From the NCBI GenBank assembly GCA_026874595.1, contig CM049313.1, forward strand, positions 35,677,159 through 35,741,158: DNA of 64,000 nt, in the 5' to 3' direction. Under the pieces are notes generated by a model. That model searched no databases. It was not told the DNA's origin and worked only from the letters and a program-made list of their open reading frames with translations. Both the position numbers and the translations under genes were made by a program. Within the stretch, counting starts at the first letter, position 1, and every line of letters begins with the position of its first letter. The DNA comes from Sipunculus nudus. Taxonomy: Eukaryota > Annelida > Sipuncula > Golfingiida > Sipunculidae. Shown here one piece after another: positions 48,111 to 60,896 of the stretch.

Positions 48111-49168
48111 TGTTTGGTAAAATGGTCAACATTTTAAATATGTGAGACACGTTGCACCGTGAATTTGGAACTGATTGGAAGTAGTCACTGACTGCACTAT
48201 ATTTTAGGAATTCACACGAAACCGAGATATATACACAAGCCATACTTTCTTACTTGGCCTATAGTAACCTTGATAAAATAAAATTAAGGAAAGATGTCTT
48301 AAATAGACAATCAAAGGTTCAATTTTGTACCTATTATATATAGTTTCACTTAAAAAATTATTTCAGCTCCAAGGGTCCGCAGTTTAGTCACCATCATGTT
48401 TGCATGATTCACTATGATCGTGTCGCACGTTTTATGATTAATATATGTCTAGCTCGCCTTTAACATTTCTGGGGATGCTGCTGGGGGACTGCAGTAAAAA
48501 GAACTTCCGGACATAGAGAGTTTGAGGACAATTTGATAAATATAAATAACGAAAACTGGCGAGTTCCGTGTACTCTAAAGGCCAAGTATACGTTATTTTT
48601 GTTTGTTTCAACGGAAACGCGGCTCCTATTTTTGTTACGTGTCAATGTTATTCAGTGAAAGATAGACCAAATCCTCGGAAATGCTGCTGTATGGTGTTCT
48701 TGCTTCAATCCTTGTAAGAAAATTACGTGTGTAAAAGGAGCACAATTTCCATTCACAAATTGAAACTTTTTGAGATGTTCATGAACAAGTAGGAGTGGAA
48801 GAAAATTTTTGTAGCCTGCATGTATAGGCTGACCACATTTCCCATATTTGTCTCTGCGCTGAATTTTGAATAATTCCCCTCGATGTCATAATTTTTTTGT
48901 GTCCACGAGGCCGTGGGACAATTTGTATTCTTTGTGTTTGACTTAAATTCAGGAACAAATGTGTACACCATATAAGTGAGGTTACACGCATCTAAGACTG
49001 AAATGGTTATCAAACTTTTGACTCAAGAATTTTGCAATAGTTTCCATGACCATTCTACAATGAAATAATCCAATAGCCAAATTAACTGATTCCCGGGAGG
49101 AATGTATCACTATTTTAAATATGACCCTAGGGTTAAGTGCAAAAACATGAAAATATAACAGTTAAAAA

Positions 49169-49172
<4 letters not shown>

Positions 49173-49215
<43 letters not shown>
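49173..49215. repeat. (AT)n microsatellite
   Basis: About 21 TA dinucleotides in intron 2. Confidence 0.97.
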
Positions 49216-49218
<3 letters not shown>

Positions 49219-51211
49219 ATATCATTATTGATAAAAAAAGGAAATTTATTGTAAAAATTAAATAAAACATACAAACCAAATAAATATACATTTCTAAACA
49301 TGTCAGCCATTATACAAGTACTCGAGTATTGATTTTCGATTCGAGTGACGGGTTGGTATCGCTCGTACATTATACTCGACGTGTAAATACTCGAGTACTC
49401 TCGGCACAGTCTCAGACGCGGACACAGTGCAGATTGTATCTGAATCAATATATTATTCAAAAGCTCTAGTTTCTTTGACCAGACACGTTCAAGGCAGAAC
49501 CAAACAGGAAATAAATCTAGAGGGGAAAAATGCCCATAAGTTTGACAAGTCTGGTTGAGGTGCAGGGCACGTGGGCCCTTCGATCTCTTCTCATGGTCGC
49601 AGCCAACTCGAGATTAGACATGGCTTGTCTGGTTTCACATTGAGTGTACACCAACAAGTCCGCCAAAATATCGGAATATTACGTTTATATTTATGGTGCA
49701 GACGAAAACATTGATGATCGAGGCACAGATTATGTTAAAGTGCTTTAGTGTTGGTTGAGAGGCTTATCTGTATGATCAGATATAATTTAAATGATATATA
49801 TCAGATTGTCCAAATATAATATTTGAATCAGACTGAAAAAATAGGCTGACGATTACCTGCTATCAAGTGGTTTCCTCTGAGTGGGTGGTAACAACCTCCG
49901 TTTATATTTTGAATCCAAAGATTAGCTGGATTTTTTTCCTTTTTGACAAGAAAAATGAATAAATTTATGAATTTAATAAGAAGCGGGGATAGACTTCTGT
50001 CTGTATAATATTATTGTCAAATAAACGTTAGACTTGTTAAGATTTTCCTGTTTTGAAGTGATAATTTTAAGACATAAATAAGAAAATTCCGTTTATCAGT
50101 GGAAAAGTGGAATTACACACTGCATGGTTACTTAAAACGAAGATTCTTGATGTATTGTAAACAAGCCACATCACAGCTGCAGAGGTGGCCCCAGAGAAAA
50201 CCAGAGAAATACTTTATATATCATTCACGCCATTTTCACGAGATTTTCTAGTCATGTACCGAGTTACTGTAACTCATGGAAATGTGTTATTGAGATGCAG
50301 GAACAACATGCAGTAAGTCATGCGCACGGGATACTAAGTCATGCGCCGTGCACACGAGGTAACATGTGAGGGAATGAAAATGTCAGGCGTATACTCACTA
50401 TAGATTTTACGTCCTGGAGAAAAGTTACTAACTCGCTGGAACGAGATACCAAGTCGTTTCCACGAATTAGTTAGTGAATCTCCATTATTTATATGCAATA
50501 CTTTGGGGCTATTCGTGTCGTTTTCATTTGGCACACCATACCACATCATATAAGATCAAAGGCTTAATACCAAAAAAAGTCAAAGACCCAGATGTAGACT
50601 TTATTATCCAACGTACTGCATGACTCGCCTGTTAATTCAGCCAGGTCCAAATAATTTCTGACCTTTTCGTTTGACTACATAATCCCAACTCCAGAACTGC
50701 CACAATATAACCAATGTAATTTTTTCTTGTATGATGTTTTGGTAGGGAGGGTTAATGAAATGCATTCTCAACGAATCATCCGGAAAACAGCTGCAGGCAT
50801 GTGAGAGTCGTTTAATACAATATACAGGCGACTAGTTAATAAGGTTATACGATTTACAAGTTAAGCCCAGGTGAGAAATTATTTGTTGTAAAGATGCTTG
50901 ATCATGGTCGTTACATGTAAAGCATATGTGAAATCATTTACCCTAATGCAATAACGTGTAGCCATCCAGTTTAAAACATTCCATTTTGTAGGAACGAATT
51001 CGCATATTACGAAAGAATAATTAATAATCATGTAAAGCATCTTAAACAGTTCCAAAAGAGGGAGGGGACAAAATCTGTACCTGCAATCTGTAATCTACTC
51101 TGTGGGAGTTGGTATCATGTTTGCTTGGTAATTAAAATATTAAAACTGAGAGCGTAAAATGACGCTAAATTGAAGCCCTTAAAACAATAATTTTGATACA
51201 GTGCTAACAAA

Positions 51212-52357
51212 TACGGTGGCTCGTATAGGACATGCACAAAATTATTTTTTATCTCGTTCCTACGCGATAGTATCTCGTTCCCACGCGATAATATCTCGTT
51301 CCCACGCGATAATTATCTCGTTCCAACGCGTTAGTGTCGCGTGGCCACGCGTTAGTATGCCATGCTAGCTTAAGCCCTCATTTGGACAAGAATGTCTGTG
51401 GTCTGTTTTATATCGAGCGTCGATGCAGCTTAAACTGTTTCTATGTATTTCGTTGTATTTGCGTTTGCGCCGAATGCTTTGAGGTAAATTTCAGCAGTTT
51501 TCAATTCGTTGGTTCAACATGTCATTGCGTTGGTTCAACTAGCCCATTTTTATTTGTTCATGGAAAACTGTATTGAGTTTGTTTTAGGGTGAGGGTGATA
51601 TAAAACCCTTGTGTACCAAACATATAAATTAAGTTGTTTGTATTTTACCTTCCCAGAAAATCTTATTTTTTAGGACTAGGGTTGGGGTTATTTAATTTCG
51701 GGTATACCGAACAGGATAAACAACATGTCGGTTAGTGTTATGTCTCAAGGGAGAAGCTTACAACAAAAGGTCTCAGCCATGCCACTTCATTATGACTGGG
51801 GGGGGGGGGGGGGGTTAAGGAGACCTTTTTACCAGAAATTTGCTCATTCTTCCCCTTCACATCTTTCTTTCTAAAATAAAACTTCAGTTATGTAATTCAT
51901 ATTATGAACATTTATTAAGACAAATATTCAACCGAACTAGCCCCCCCCCCCCCCTTTCCCCGCTAACACATTCTCTAAACAAACATGGTCCACGAGTGTT
52001 GTATGAGTCCCCATTGCATCATTCCAGGTCTAAGAATATTAAGCCCGTTCTAAATTCATGCAAATAATTGACCGTAGTCTTAATCCAGTGTCAGAAACAT
52101 GCCTTAAGGATTTAAGATGTAGGTCTTACTGTAATTGTCTATCTACATTTATTTCGTTCCCACGCGATAATTATCGCTTGGCCACGCGATACTATCGCGT
52201 GGGAACGAGATAATTATCGCGTGGCCACGAGATACTAACGCGTGGGAACAAGATAATCATCGCGTGGCCACGAGATACTAACGCGTGGGAACGAGATACT
52301 ATCTCGTGGGAACGAAATAAAAATAATTTTGTGCATGTCCTATACGAGCCACCGTAT
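51212..52357. mobile_element. Long-TIR element with internal tandem CG-containing repeats
   Basis: The left end (CGGTGGCTCGTATAGGACAT, then GCACAAAATTATTTTT) and the right end are inverted copies over about 37 bp, bounded by TA on both sides (possible TA target site). Just inside each end are direct and inverted repeats of ATCTCGTTCCCACGCGATAA and CGCGTGGCCACGCG (51250-51356 and 52150-52316). They make large palindromic subterminal regions. The ~790-bp middle has no transposase; it holds 17-base poly-G (51798-51814) and 14-base poly-C (51941-51954) runs that could pair. It looks like a non-autonomous TIR element. The superfamily is not assigned, though TA duplication would fit Tc1/mariner-type elements. 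Confidence 0.75.
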
Positions 52358-52576
52358 TACAATGCCATCAACGATGCAGACTAACTAATATGTTTGAAGG
52401 AACATATCACACACCAGGTATCTTGAGTAAACATGGTATAAAAGTTTCTCCTTGCAATAGTATGGTTCTCAATATTTCGTTCTAAAACCGATTGCTTACT
52501 CCAGGACACAAACTTGCAACAGGCAGGACTAATGGTCAGCTGGCGGCCCTACCACGCAACTTAGCAAATCAAGATT

Positions 52577-53800
52577 ATTAGCTCAGCTGACTGAAAATCA
52601 TCTGAGCTATTGCGATCACTCTTTGTTCGTCGTCTGTCCGTACGTCCATCCGACCGGCCGTCCGTTTACAAGGCACAGATCGTAACCACTGGACCTAAAA
52701 ACTTCTAATGGAATACCCATAGAGGTCCATAAAAAATGTCCTTGGAAACCTGAAATCAGGTCTCTGTTACCCATATCCTCCTAGCAATGGGGATCGTTAG
52801 TAACCCCCCCCCCCCCGAGAATAATTAAAAATTTGATACAAAAATCTCCAGTATCTGAATAACTAATGCGTTGATCGCTATGATTCTTTGCATGCGTATT
52901 TTTATGATGGAGTGTTTCATCAGTTCCTGCCACCTGTTTTTTTATTTTTTTTCCATTTTGAGACCCTATAATGAAGCGGTCCGCTAACACGACACATATC
53001 GTAATTATGGGACCTAGAATCTTCTAATTTGACATGAAGAGGGGTCCATGAAGAATCTCTTTGGACACCTAAATTAAGGTCTCTGTTACCCATATCCTCC
53101 GAGCTATGGGGCTCATATATATCCCCCCAAGAATAATAAAAAAATTTCCCCAGTATAAAATACAATAAAAATGCATTGATCGCCATGATTTTTTAAATGC
53201 ATATTAATCATGAAGTGTTTCATCGGTTCCTGCAGACTGGTGGCACCACCTGTATTTTTTTTTCTAATTTTTACGCATTTTTTCTCTATATTTGAGACCA
53301 TCAAAGGTAGCGTTCGTCCGTTAACAAGGCACACATCGTAACCGTTGGACCTAGTATATTCAAGCTTGATATCCGGAGTGGTCTATTAAATCCATGAAAA
53401 CCTGAAATCAGGTATCTGTTACCCATATACTCTGAGCTATAAGGCTCGTTAGTACCTTCCAGAATGATTAAAAATTTGATATAAAAGTTCCAGTGTCTAA
53501 ATAATTAATGCATTGATCACCATGATTCTTTGCGAGCCTCTTGATCATGGAGTGTTTCATCAGTTTCTTGAACTGGTGGCGCCACCTGTATTTTTTTCGA
53601 ATTTTTACATTTGTTTCTCTATTTTCACAATTTTTTCTATTTTGAGACCTTCATATGAAGCAGTCTGGCTGTTATTAGACCACAAACCGTTAGACCTAGC
53701 GTCTTTTAACTGTACATTCAGGGAGGTCCTAGACAAATCTCATTGGAAACCCGAAATTAGGTCAATGTGACCTATATTCTGCACGATATGTGAAAGATTA
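52577..53800 (-). repeat. Pearl-like family A element, reverse orientation
   Basis: On the plus strand it starts with the hairpin tail in reverse (TAGCTCAGCTGACTG, then ATCATCTGAGCTATTGCGAT), then a CGTC/CCGT microsatellite (about 52627-52668). About three cores follow with CCTGAAATCAGGT.TCTGTTA and CCATATCCTC at about 52765, 53080 and 53415. A poly-C run (52804-52816) sits where family A cores have poly-G. GGTGGCGCCACC is exact at 53575-53586. After 53800, sequence of the GTGACCTATATTCTG type (to about 54060) may belong to the same element. Intron 2. Confidence 0.65.
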
Positions 53801-54508
53801 TGATTTGAGCACCCTATCGGACAGATTTGCATAATTGGTTACAGTTAGAAGCTTCTTATTTGATTAAGATCCAGGGAGGTCAGTGTAAAAATTTCTTGAC
53901 AAAATGAAATAATGTCACAGTGACTTATATTCTGCAAGCTGTCTGAAAGAAAATGATTTGAGCACTCTGTTAGTCAAATTGGCACAACTGGTGGCAGCTA
54001 GATCTAGAATAAGGTCACTGTAACTTATATCTAAGGTCTATAAGCAAAATGCCTGGTTTTGAGCACTCTGTGAGTAATTTTACCCATTGTTCAAGGTTCC
54101 TGGAATTCAGCTGAGCGTCATGGACCATTGGCCATTTGTTTTTAGCTTCCAATCGTTGTTTCTTAGTTCCGTGTTTCTTCTTTTATGTTTATTCTCGTTG
54201 TTTGGAAGTTACACAGTTTATAGTTATGTTAAACAGACACAAGTGCACTGTATTTTCACAAGACTTTTGTAGCCGATTTTTCAGGTCGAATTTTTCGAAA
54301 TCGGGCCCGCAGCACCCTCACATTTAAAAGTCCTATTGATATTTCCGGCAGACAAAGAATGGGCCGGAAATTCGGTAGATAGGAGGCAGGCTGCAAAGAG
54401 TTCTGTGCAATATGTGCAGTGTCTACATATAAATGAATTTTGACGGATTACATTGTCCTTTACGGTACTATGTCAGCCCCTGCATTCATCCCTTAGAGTC
54501 ATAAACGT

Positions 54509-54880
54509 GTGTGTGTGTGTTGGGGGGGGGGGGGGGGGGCTCTTAACCACCTCCAAGTTTCACAGCCTTTAATAACATTCCATAATTTTAGATTTTTAAA
54601 AAAAATTAAATTGTCTTTTATTCTGGAGTTTTATTTGCCCAAACTGGACTTTCGTATTTATTTAGATATAGAAGTACCAGGTCCCCCATTATTTTTTGGT
54701 ATACGAGACCTAGATGTGTTGAACCGTAGTGCCCTTGTACTATATCCCCGCCAACATTGGATGATACAGATGATTCATCTCCTTTATACAACCTTCACAC
54801 GTAAATGTTTAACGGCTGAGCCTGGTCCTGCGGGCAAATACAGAAAATACCCACTGCCCCGTGGATTGTATGTCAGATGA
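54509..54880 (+). other. Open frame, possible retroelement remnant, low support
   Basis: A plus-strand frame of ~120 codons follows a GT repeat and an 18-base poly-G run (54522-54539). Its second half (DIEVPGPPLFFGIRDLDVLN) faintly recalls the region after the active site in retroelement aspartic proteases, where a PxLLGLDxL-type motif is usual. The catalytic motif is not seen, there is no ATG in context, and the match is impressionistic. It could equally be chance. Intron 2. Confidence 0.18.
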
Positions 54881-55490
54881 TGCGACGGAATGAGGCTAAT
54901 AAACCGGCAGCATCAGTATTCCCGCGGGGCTAAGTGAGCAAAGCCAAAACCTAAGGCCAAACATCTAGATTAGATTGTGTATATATGTATCTCAGATATT
55001 ATGGCTGAGAGGGCAAGGAAGAATATTAGCTGGCGATGTATTATTGATGTTGCAGTTTCGTTGTTTGGAAAATTACCAGGTATTATTTATGCGCTGCTCG
55101 GATTAATTAGTGTCTGAGGCTCTTTGGCTGGCTGCGTGTGCCCCTTGGCTTCAAGTGGTGCAGGCACTGACTGCGGATCCGGACACCTTGTCCGCTTGAG
55201 ATCATCTCCGTGGAAATCGATAAAACAGGGGCAACCCCAGCCTCAGTGACGGGATGGCGGCATAATGAATGCAGTATTGATCTGTCACGTCATATCCTTC
55301 TGTGTCTAGCTCTCTGAATATGGCCGTACCGGCTTCATTTGGTGTGTAACGCTCAGGTCTCCACCGCTTGTGCCAACCGTCCTTTTTCATCAAGCGCGTC
55401 GACCTGATTGCTCAAAGGTAAGATAAACATTTAGACTGGTGAGTTAGGTAGCATTTTTTCTCTATGGAAGATTTATATGTGCTATTTCAG

Positions 55491-55767
55491 ACGTGGACAC
55501 TGAGCATGCATATATTATGGCCCAGGCCCTGAGATCATACAAACAGCACAGAGAGAGGGAGAGTAGAAACACGCGGCGCACCCAGTCAGCGAAGAAGCTT
55601 CCAGTGTCATGGACCAGGCACTCTGGGACTATAGCCCGCAGCCCTCTCCCTTTAACCCTTAAAGGGTTTCCAACCCGTCTGTCCCGCCCCTCGCGCCCTC
55701 GCACGGCCCCTGGTCTGTTGGATGCCATTCGCGAGGTTGGTCAAGCCAATAAAATCCAACCTGTACG
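55491..55767 (+). CDS. Exon 3 of the plus-strand gene
   Basis: The acceptor GTGCTATTTCAG and an ideal donor (CG/GTAAGT) bound 277 bases. It enters in phase 1, which completes Asp from exon 2, and reads 91 further codons. It starts VDTEHAYIMAQALRSYKQHR and continues with a strongly basic Ser/Arg/Pro segment (SWTRHSGTIARSPLPLTLKG, then FPTRLSRPSRPRTAPGLLDA). It ends in phase 2 with CG, completed by A of the last exon to give Arg. GC content is clearly above the flanking introns. The N-terminal part may be helical (HAYIMAQALRSYKQHRERES); the rest looks disordered. Function unknown. Confidence 0.8.
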
Positions 55768-57210
55768 GTAAGTCCTGCACTGCAGCATGCAATGTCAAGC
55801 CATATTTGCCCTGGTGGTTCTGGCATCGCATATGCTTCTACTAGAGCTCTGCTTTATGCTTTATCTTATGATAGATACCTCCCTGTCTTGCTAGTTTACA
55901 TATTACAGAGGTAATTGAGCCGTGGGATTACCACATGTTCCATAAGTGTCTCCTAAGGAATTTGATGCATACATTGTGTATCAGCGTGTAGATAATAACC
56001 TCAAATGATAAACGTTCTACATATAGGTAACAACAAATGGCATTACCCTTTCAAAAAAGCTTAACGCAAGGGGCTATTCACAATGAATAAACACCAAACA
56101 GAAGAATATTCAAATTATATTTTAAGTAATTTTTTTTTATTTACATAATTTAAATGCTACTTTATATCGAAGAGAATTATGAAATTCAAATAGTTACAAG
56201 AGTTCTTTATAATGAAAAAAGAGGGAAACTGTCTTCAATTAAGGTAAAGCTCATTGGTATTTAATGTATTACCTTGGGTGTCTACTAGCCGTCTTGAAAC
56301 TGACGCCTCATTCCTGTGTCCTTTTCTACATTTATAACAAATGGTCGTGTTTGTTTAGACGTTTATGGTATCATTAACATCATTACCGAATCTATTCAGT
56401 TTAACGCAAATATACACACACACACAATCCAATAATTACAAATTAAAAATTGATGGCCATGGGTAACATAATTTCCAAAAGGTGCAGACGCATATATACC
56501 ACACACTTGTAGTTCACTATAAAAACTATAATATACACACAACTATAAAAAATATCACGAAGGCATGGACTTCTATTCACACTTTAAATAAGGTAAAATT
56601 CTGTGTCTATGATTAGATTACGAAAGTGTGAATTCTTACATTCTGAAAGCTGCATTGTTAAACTTTAAAGACAAAAAGTTAGTTACATGTGTTCAAAATG
56701 ATCTTCCGTGTTAAGTTCTAATGATAAACTTCAACTCAATTGCTTACATGCTGTAAATGGGAAGGATGACATTTTAATCGTTTCGCCGTTCAGCGTCTAT
56801 TGGAAAATTTTCATTCCGGTCACGAAATAAGGTCACTTCATTTTCCGAAATTCTTAATATTCCCAGCTCCAAGCAAACCAGAGCAATAAAATTTTAAAAT
56901 TCAAGATATGGTTGCCGTTCACTATCGTATGACCAGTTTTGAAGGTGAAATTAACAGTGGATTTATTGAAAAATACATCCTTTGCAATCATGAACGCAAC
57001 TTCAAATACTGTGGTTGGCTTTATATTCGCGTGCCTGAAATTTCGCAATTTCATTTTGAATGTTTCGGGATGGCTTCATTTTCTCAATTTCACAAGAATC
57101 TATAAAATTAAGTACAATAGTAATTGTATGTCTTATAAAAGATGAATAATACCCACGTTACCTCTTCACTTCTAATACAGTAATTATATTATATATGATA
57201 TGTGTAACAG

Positions 57211-57310
57211 TCAGGGTTGGTTTTCTTCCGGAAGAAATGTATTTCTTCCGAGACAATGGAAGAAATTTGTAGGAAATGGGGTTTCCTCCACTTTCTTCCG
57301 GAAGTATTGG
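57211..57310 (+). mobile_element. Terminus of a hAT-like element with TTCTTCCGGAAG palindromes
   Basis: CAGGGTTGG is followed by TTTTCTTCCGGAAGAAATG, TTTCTTCCG and CTTTCTTCCGGAAGTATTGG. CAGGGTTGG plus repeated TTCCGGAA-type sequence is a common style of hAT terminus. The opposite end (CCAACCCTG) was not found downstream, so this is a fragment or a chance match. Confidence 0.35.
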
Positions 57311-60300
57311 ATGAAAGTGGAATTTAGTGGACAGTAAAAATGATAGTGTGATTTACAAAAATCAAAACAGATATTTGAACTATTTTTATTTCATTTGAAT
57401 AAAATAAAACAATATGACTTTAATCAGTGTACAGGAACACTGATTTATCTAAATATAATTTTGTTTGTTTTATGCTAAAAGTTTTGCCCAAATTGCAGCT
57501 CATAGATTTGTATTTCAACTATTTAAGTATGTAGTGTTGCTTAGTATGTGTTGACGTGTAAAAAGAGATTTAGTGTGAGCCTACATTGATACCTCCGCCA
57601 GTATTCTTATCAAACTTTCCTCTGCTCTACCATGCAGTATAACGGCTCACTACAACGCTTCACAGGTGAACTCAAGAGTAATTACGACACCTAATACCAA
57701 TGAATTAATTGGCACCGTGCTCGGTCCGGAAAAATAAATTACCTTATCTCAATTGAATAATATACACTGAATTCAAATACATGATGGTGGTCCAGTTTAC
57801 ATCCAAATCTAATCTCTGATTCCTTCGGTCATGTCCTAACCCCCCAAAGACCACAATTTCATCCAAATTATTTCATACTATAGTAACGCTTTCAGAAAAC
57901 ATGCTAACTAACAAACCTACCATCCATTTCCCGACCAATGAATCTCTTCCCTTCTGGCTGACCAAGATGTGTTAACTCTCACCTTACCTTCTGCTAATTT
58001 ATGGAGAAGGAGATTGCTTTGCTAAAGCGGGAAAGAATATTCCGGATTTCATAAAAAGTTGATGTGGATGGCATTGCTTAATATATGTCAAGATTCATCC
58101 TTAAACCGGATGTATCTATATGCTGTGTTTCACCACTCCATGCCCGTGCACGTGTTTTATTTTAGAGATAATTTTCTTAAAAAAATACTTTTTTTTTTAT
58201 AATTTCATAGGAAACTGCACATTTGAGTGACAACCTCGTATGGGAAGATGGCAAAATACGATCATGATAGCACAAGTTATCACTACAAGTTATCACTATA
58301 TACTTTAAAGAGACTTCCCAGTGATTTTAAAGCAGATGATATGCCTCTCTCTAAATTCGTATAGTCATCTTCCTTTTTTAGCTGGTATTAGGTATCATCG
58401 TAAAGTTATAGCAACAGTTAGATGTCCAATGAATATAAATCGAATGCCATCGGTGTGGTTGATATATTGTAAAACGATTTTTTTTTTATGCAGATAAACG
58501 GGAATTTATAAATATTTTAAAGGTATTTCACTTCTTTGTTATAGCTTATATAGCCAATCAACGCCGGATAAATCATTTAACCGCGGGATCACGTTTGTTC
58601 ACGGTACTAATAAGGGTCACAAGATCATTATGAATATAAATATATATGTTTTCAGTGACATGCTTCTGTCAGGTGTTACTGGTCAAAGTATTTTTGCTGG
58701 GAGAGGCATTTATTTAACAAATGGTATTAAGAAACTAAAGAAAAGAGGGAGAGAAAGTTTGGTAAGTCCGATATGCGAGCTAGGGAGCGAAACGACCGAG
58801 TTAAGGGGTGGGAGAGTGAGGGCCCTAGTTGAAACCGACCTAGTTGAAACCATCCATGTTACTTTAGCTTACAATTTTACTATAATATAGTATTTACAGT
58901 TCCTGAAAAAAAGTTTGTATTTTTTTTACAGATCTGTGTCGTTTATATAATGAACTGGTATTTGTTAATACCGTGCATGTAGATAAGGATTATGTTGTCA
59001 AGTATGACAACTGTCATGTATCCACAGGCTGCTATTATGCTTAGTGGGAAAAAAGTGGTTTCCAATCTCCTCTTCTGTACTGGAATTTTTTTTAAGTTTA
59101 AAAAATTTTTTTTTTTATTTCTTCTTTGAAAATTAAACTTGAAAGTTTTGCTCGCCGCAAAAAGGGAGATTGCAGTTCGGACCCCCTTGACCCCCCTATC
59201 TATTAGTAGCCAGGGTAAGCAAGCCCCACACTGACATTCACACTAAGATTGCACAATTTTGACTTCCTACGTTTTGTTGACATTTATTAAATCGATTTTG
59301 ATTTACTTATCGTTTATATCCAAATTTACAATGCGCAATCCAACTGCCCGATCTTCTGCAGCCTTTGGTGTGAAATCAAATGCTCACGAGAAATTAATTA
59401 AAACCAGACAATCATTGTAAACAACATCGAGGCTAGGCTTTCATGTAAACGAAATCCTATAAGATACATCTGTATAAGGACTCAACTATAATCGTCGTTG
59501 TACTGAGCCAACACGCAGTCCAATAGACCACATGAACACTATGACGAGATTTTTTTTTTTTATTTCAGTTGTGTTTCAAGAAGTGCATGTGCACACGCAG
59601 AATTTATTACCGGATTGAAGAGAAAATATTATACATTTCCAAATCGGATGGAGTTTGCTCCTTTGTTTTAGAATATTGTTTGCTCTCTCTTTATATACGA
59701 TCAGTCAAGCTCTAAGATAAAAATGTACGGTAATTGCATAAAGCATGGGGATATGGAAACTGACATCGCAACCTGAACAAAATGGTAACGCAGAGCGTAT
59801 GTAGCGCCACCTATATATTATTTCCTGTATCTCGTGTTCGCTTTGCAGGAAGGCTTAAATAGGGATTTCCATGCAATTATTGTGTAGAATTAAGTCAAAT
59901 CCCTGCTTAAGTCCAAAATATAGCATTTATGATCATCTGGAATTATCCAACACACCCAGTTTACAGAGAAAATCAATATTGTTTCATGATAAGTACGAAT
60001 ACCATGAAAGTCAGTACTTATACTCAATTATACAAATCAGACCGTTGCAGCATTTGCTTTTTTTTAACGCAACTGCAAAATTAAAGAATAATAAGTTGTA
60101 CCTCAACATTGTGTAGATAAGATATGCGAGATTTCTGATAAATATTACAGTAGCAAAAGTAATAAAAACAAAATGCCAGTAACCGAGTATATTAAAATTT
60201 ACTTGTTTTGTAGATTACCTATACCCGCTGTAATTGAAAGAAAATTAAAATTATGTTAAGTAAAACTAGTATGTCTTTAATGAATTATGCCATTCATAGT

Positions 60301-60340
60301 GAATACTTGTCAGATCTGCGCATGGACCCAGTAATGTCCG

Positions 60341-60455
60341 TGACGTCATGTTTACGTCGGTCCCACGCCGTCATCAGATGGCTGACTGTGGGCGCACGTG
60401 GGCCCTCTCCTGTCCATGTCGGGCCCACGCTGGGCTGACTGTGGTATATAAAGGT
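60341..60455 (+). promoter_or_regulatory. Possible internal promoter: CRE plus TATA box
   Basis: TGACGTCA (60341-60348) is followed by CpG-containing sequence with CACGTGGGCC and GGGCCCACGCTGG, and by GGTATATAAAGG (about 60442-60453). It lies 450 bp before the last exon, whose ATG at 60940 (CCAATGGCGG) could start a short C-terminal form of 129 residues. An alternative is that this is the end of a repeat. Confidence 0.3.
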
Positions 60456-60896
60456 TGCCATCATATGGGCTTGCCACTGACGCCTCGTTGGTACCACGTG
60501 TGTTTCATTTATTTCTGCACTTCTTTCACTAAATATTATTTCTTGCTTTGTCACGCTTAAAGCACTCTATTTCTATAATTCAAGTTGAACGAAATTTTAG
60601 TTAAAAGGGTGAATTAATGTAAAGTGGATAAGAACTCAAGGTCTAGGCCTTCTTGCTAGATTAATGTTATGCACTATATATGTTTGGAGAATTAAAACAC
60701 AGGTTCGATACGTCTTGATAAAATATGGATAATATTGATATCCAATATTGGTGACTTGCCTCGGCTAATTATAGGAGTATAGTACATATATCTGTTTCTA
60801 CCGCTCTGATTGTGTAAAGCAGTAAACTTTTTATACTATATACATATACTTATGTAGAAGCAAGACAGATCATTCAAATATCTGTTCTCCTTTCAG

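Larger units (their letters stand above)
55768..60896 (+). other. Intron 3 of the plus-strand gene
   Basis: AT-rich, 5.1 kb. It contains an apparent hAT-like terminus at 57211-57310 and the CRE/TATA segment at 60341-60455. No further exon that keeps frame was found. Confidence 0.6.
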
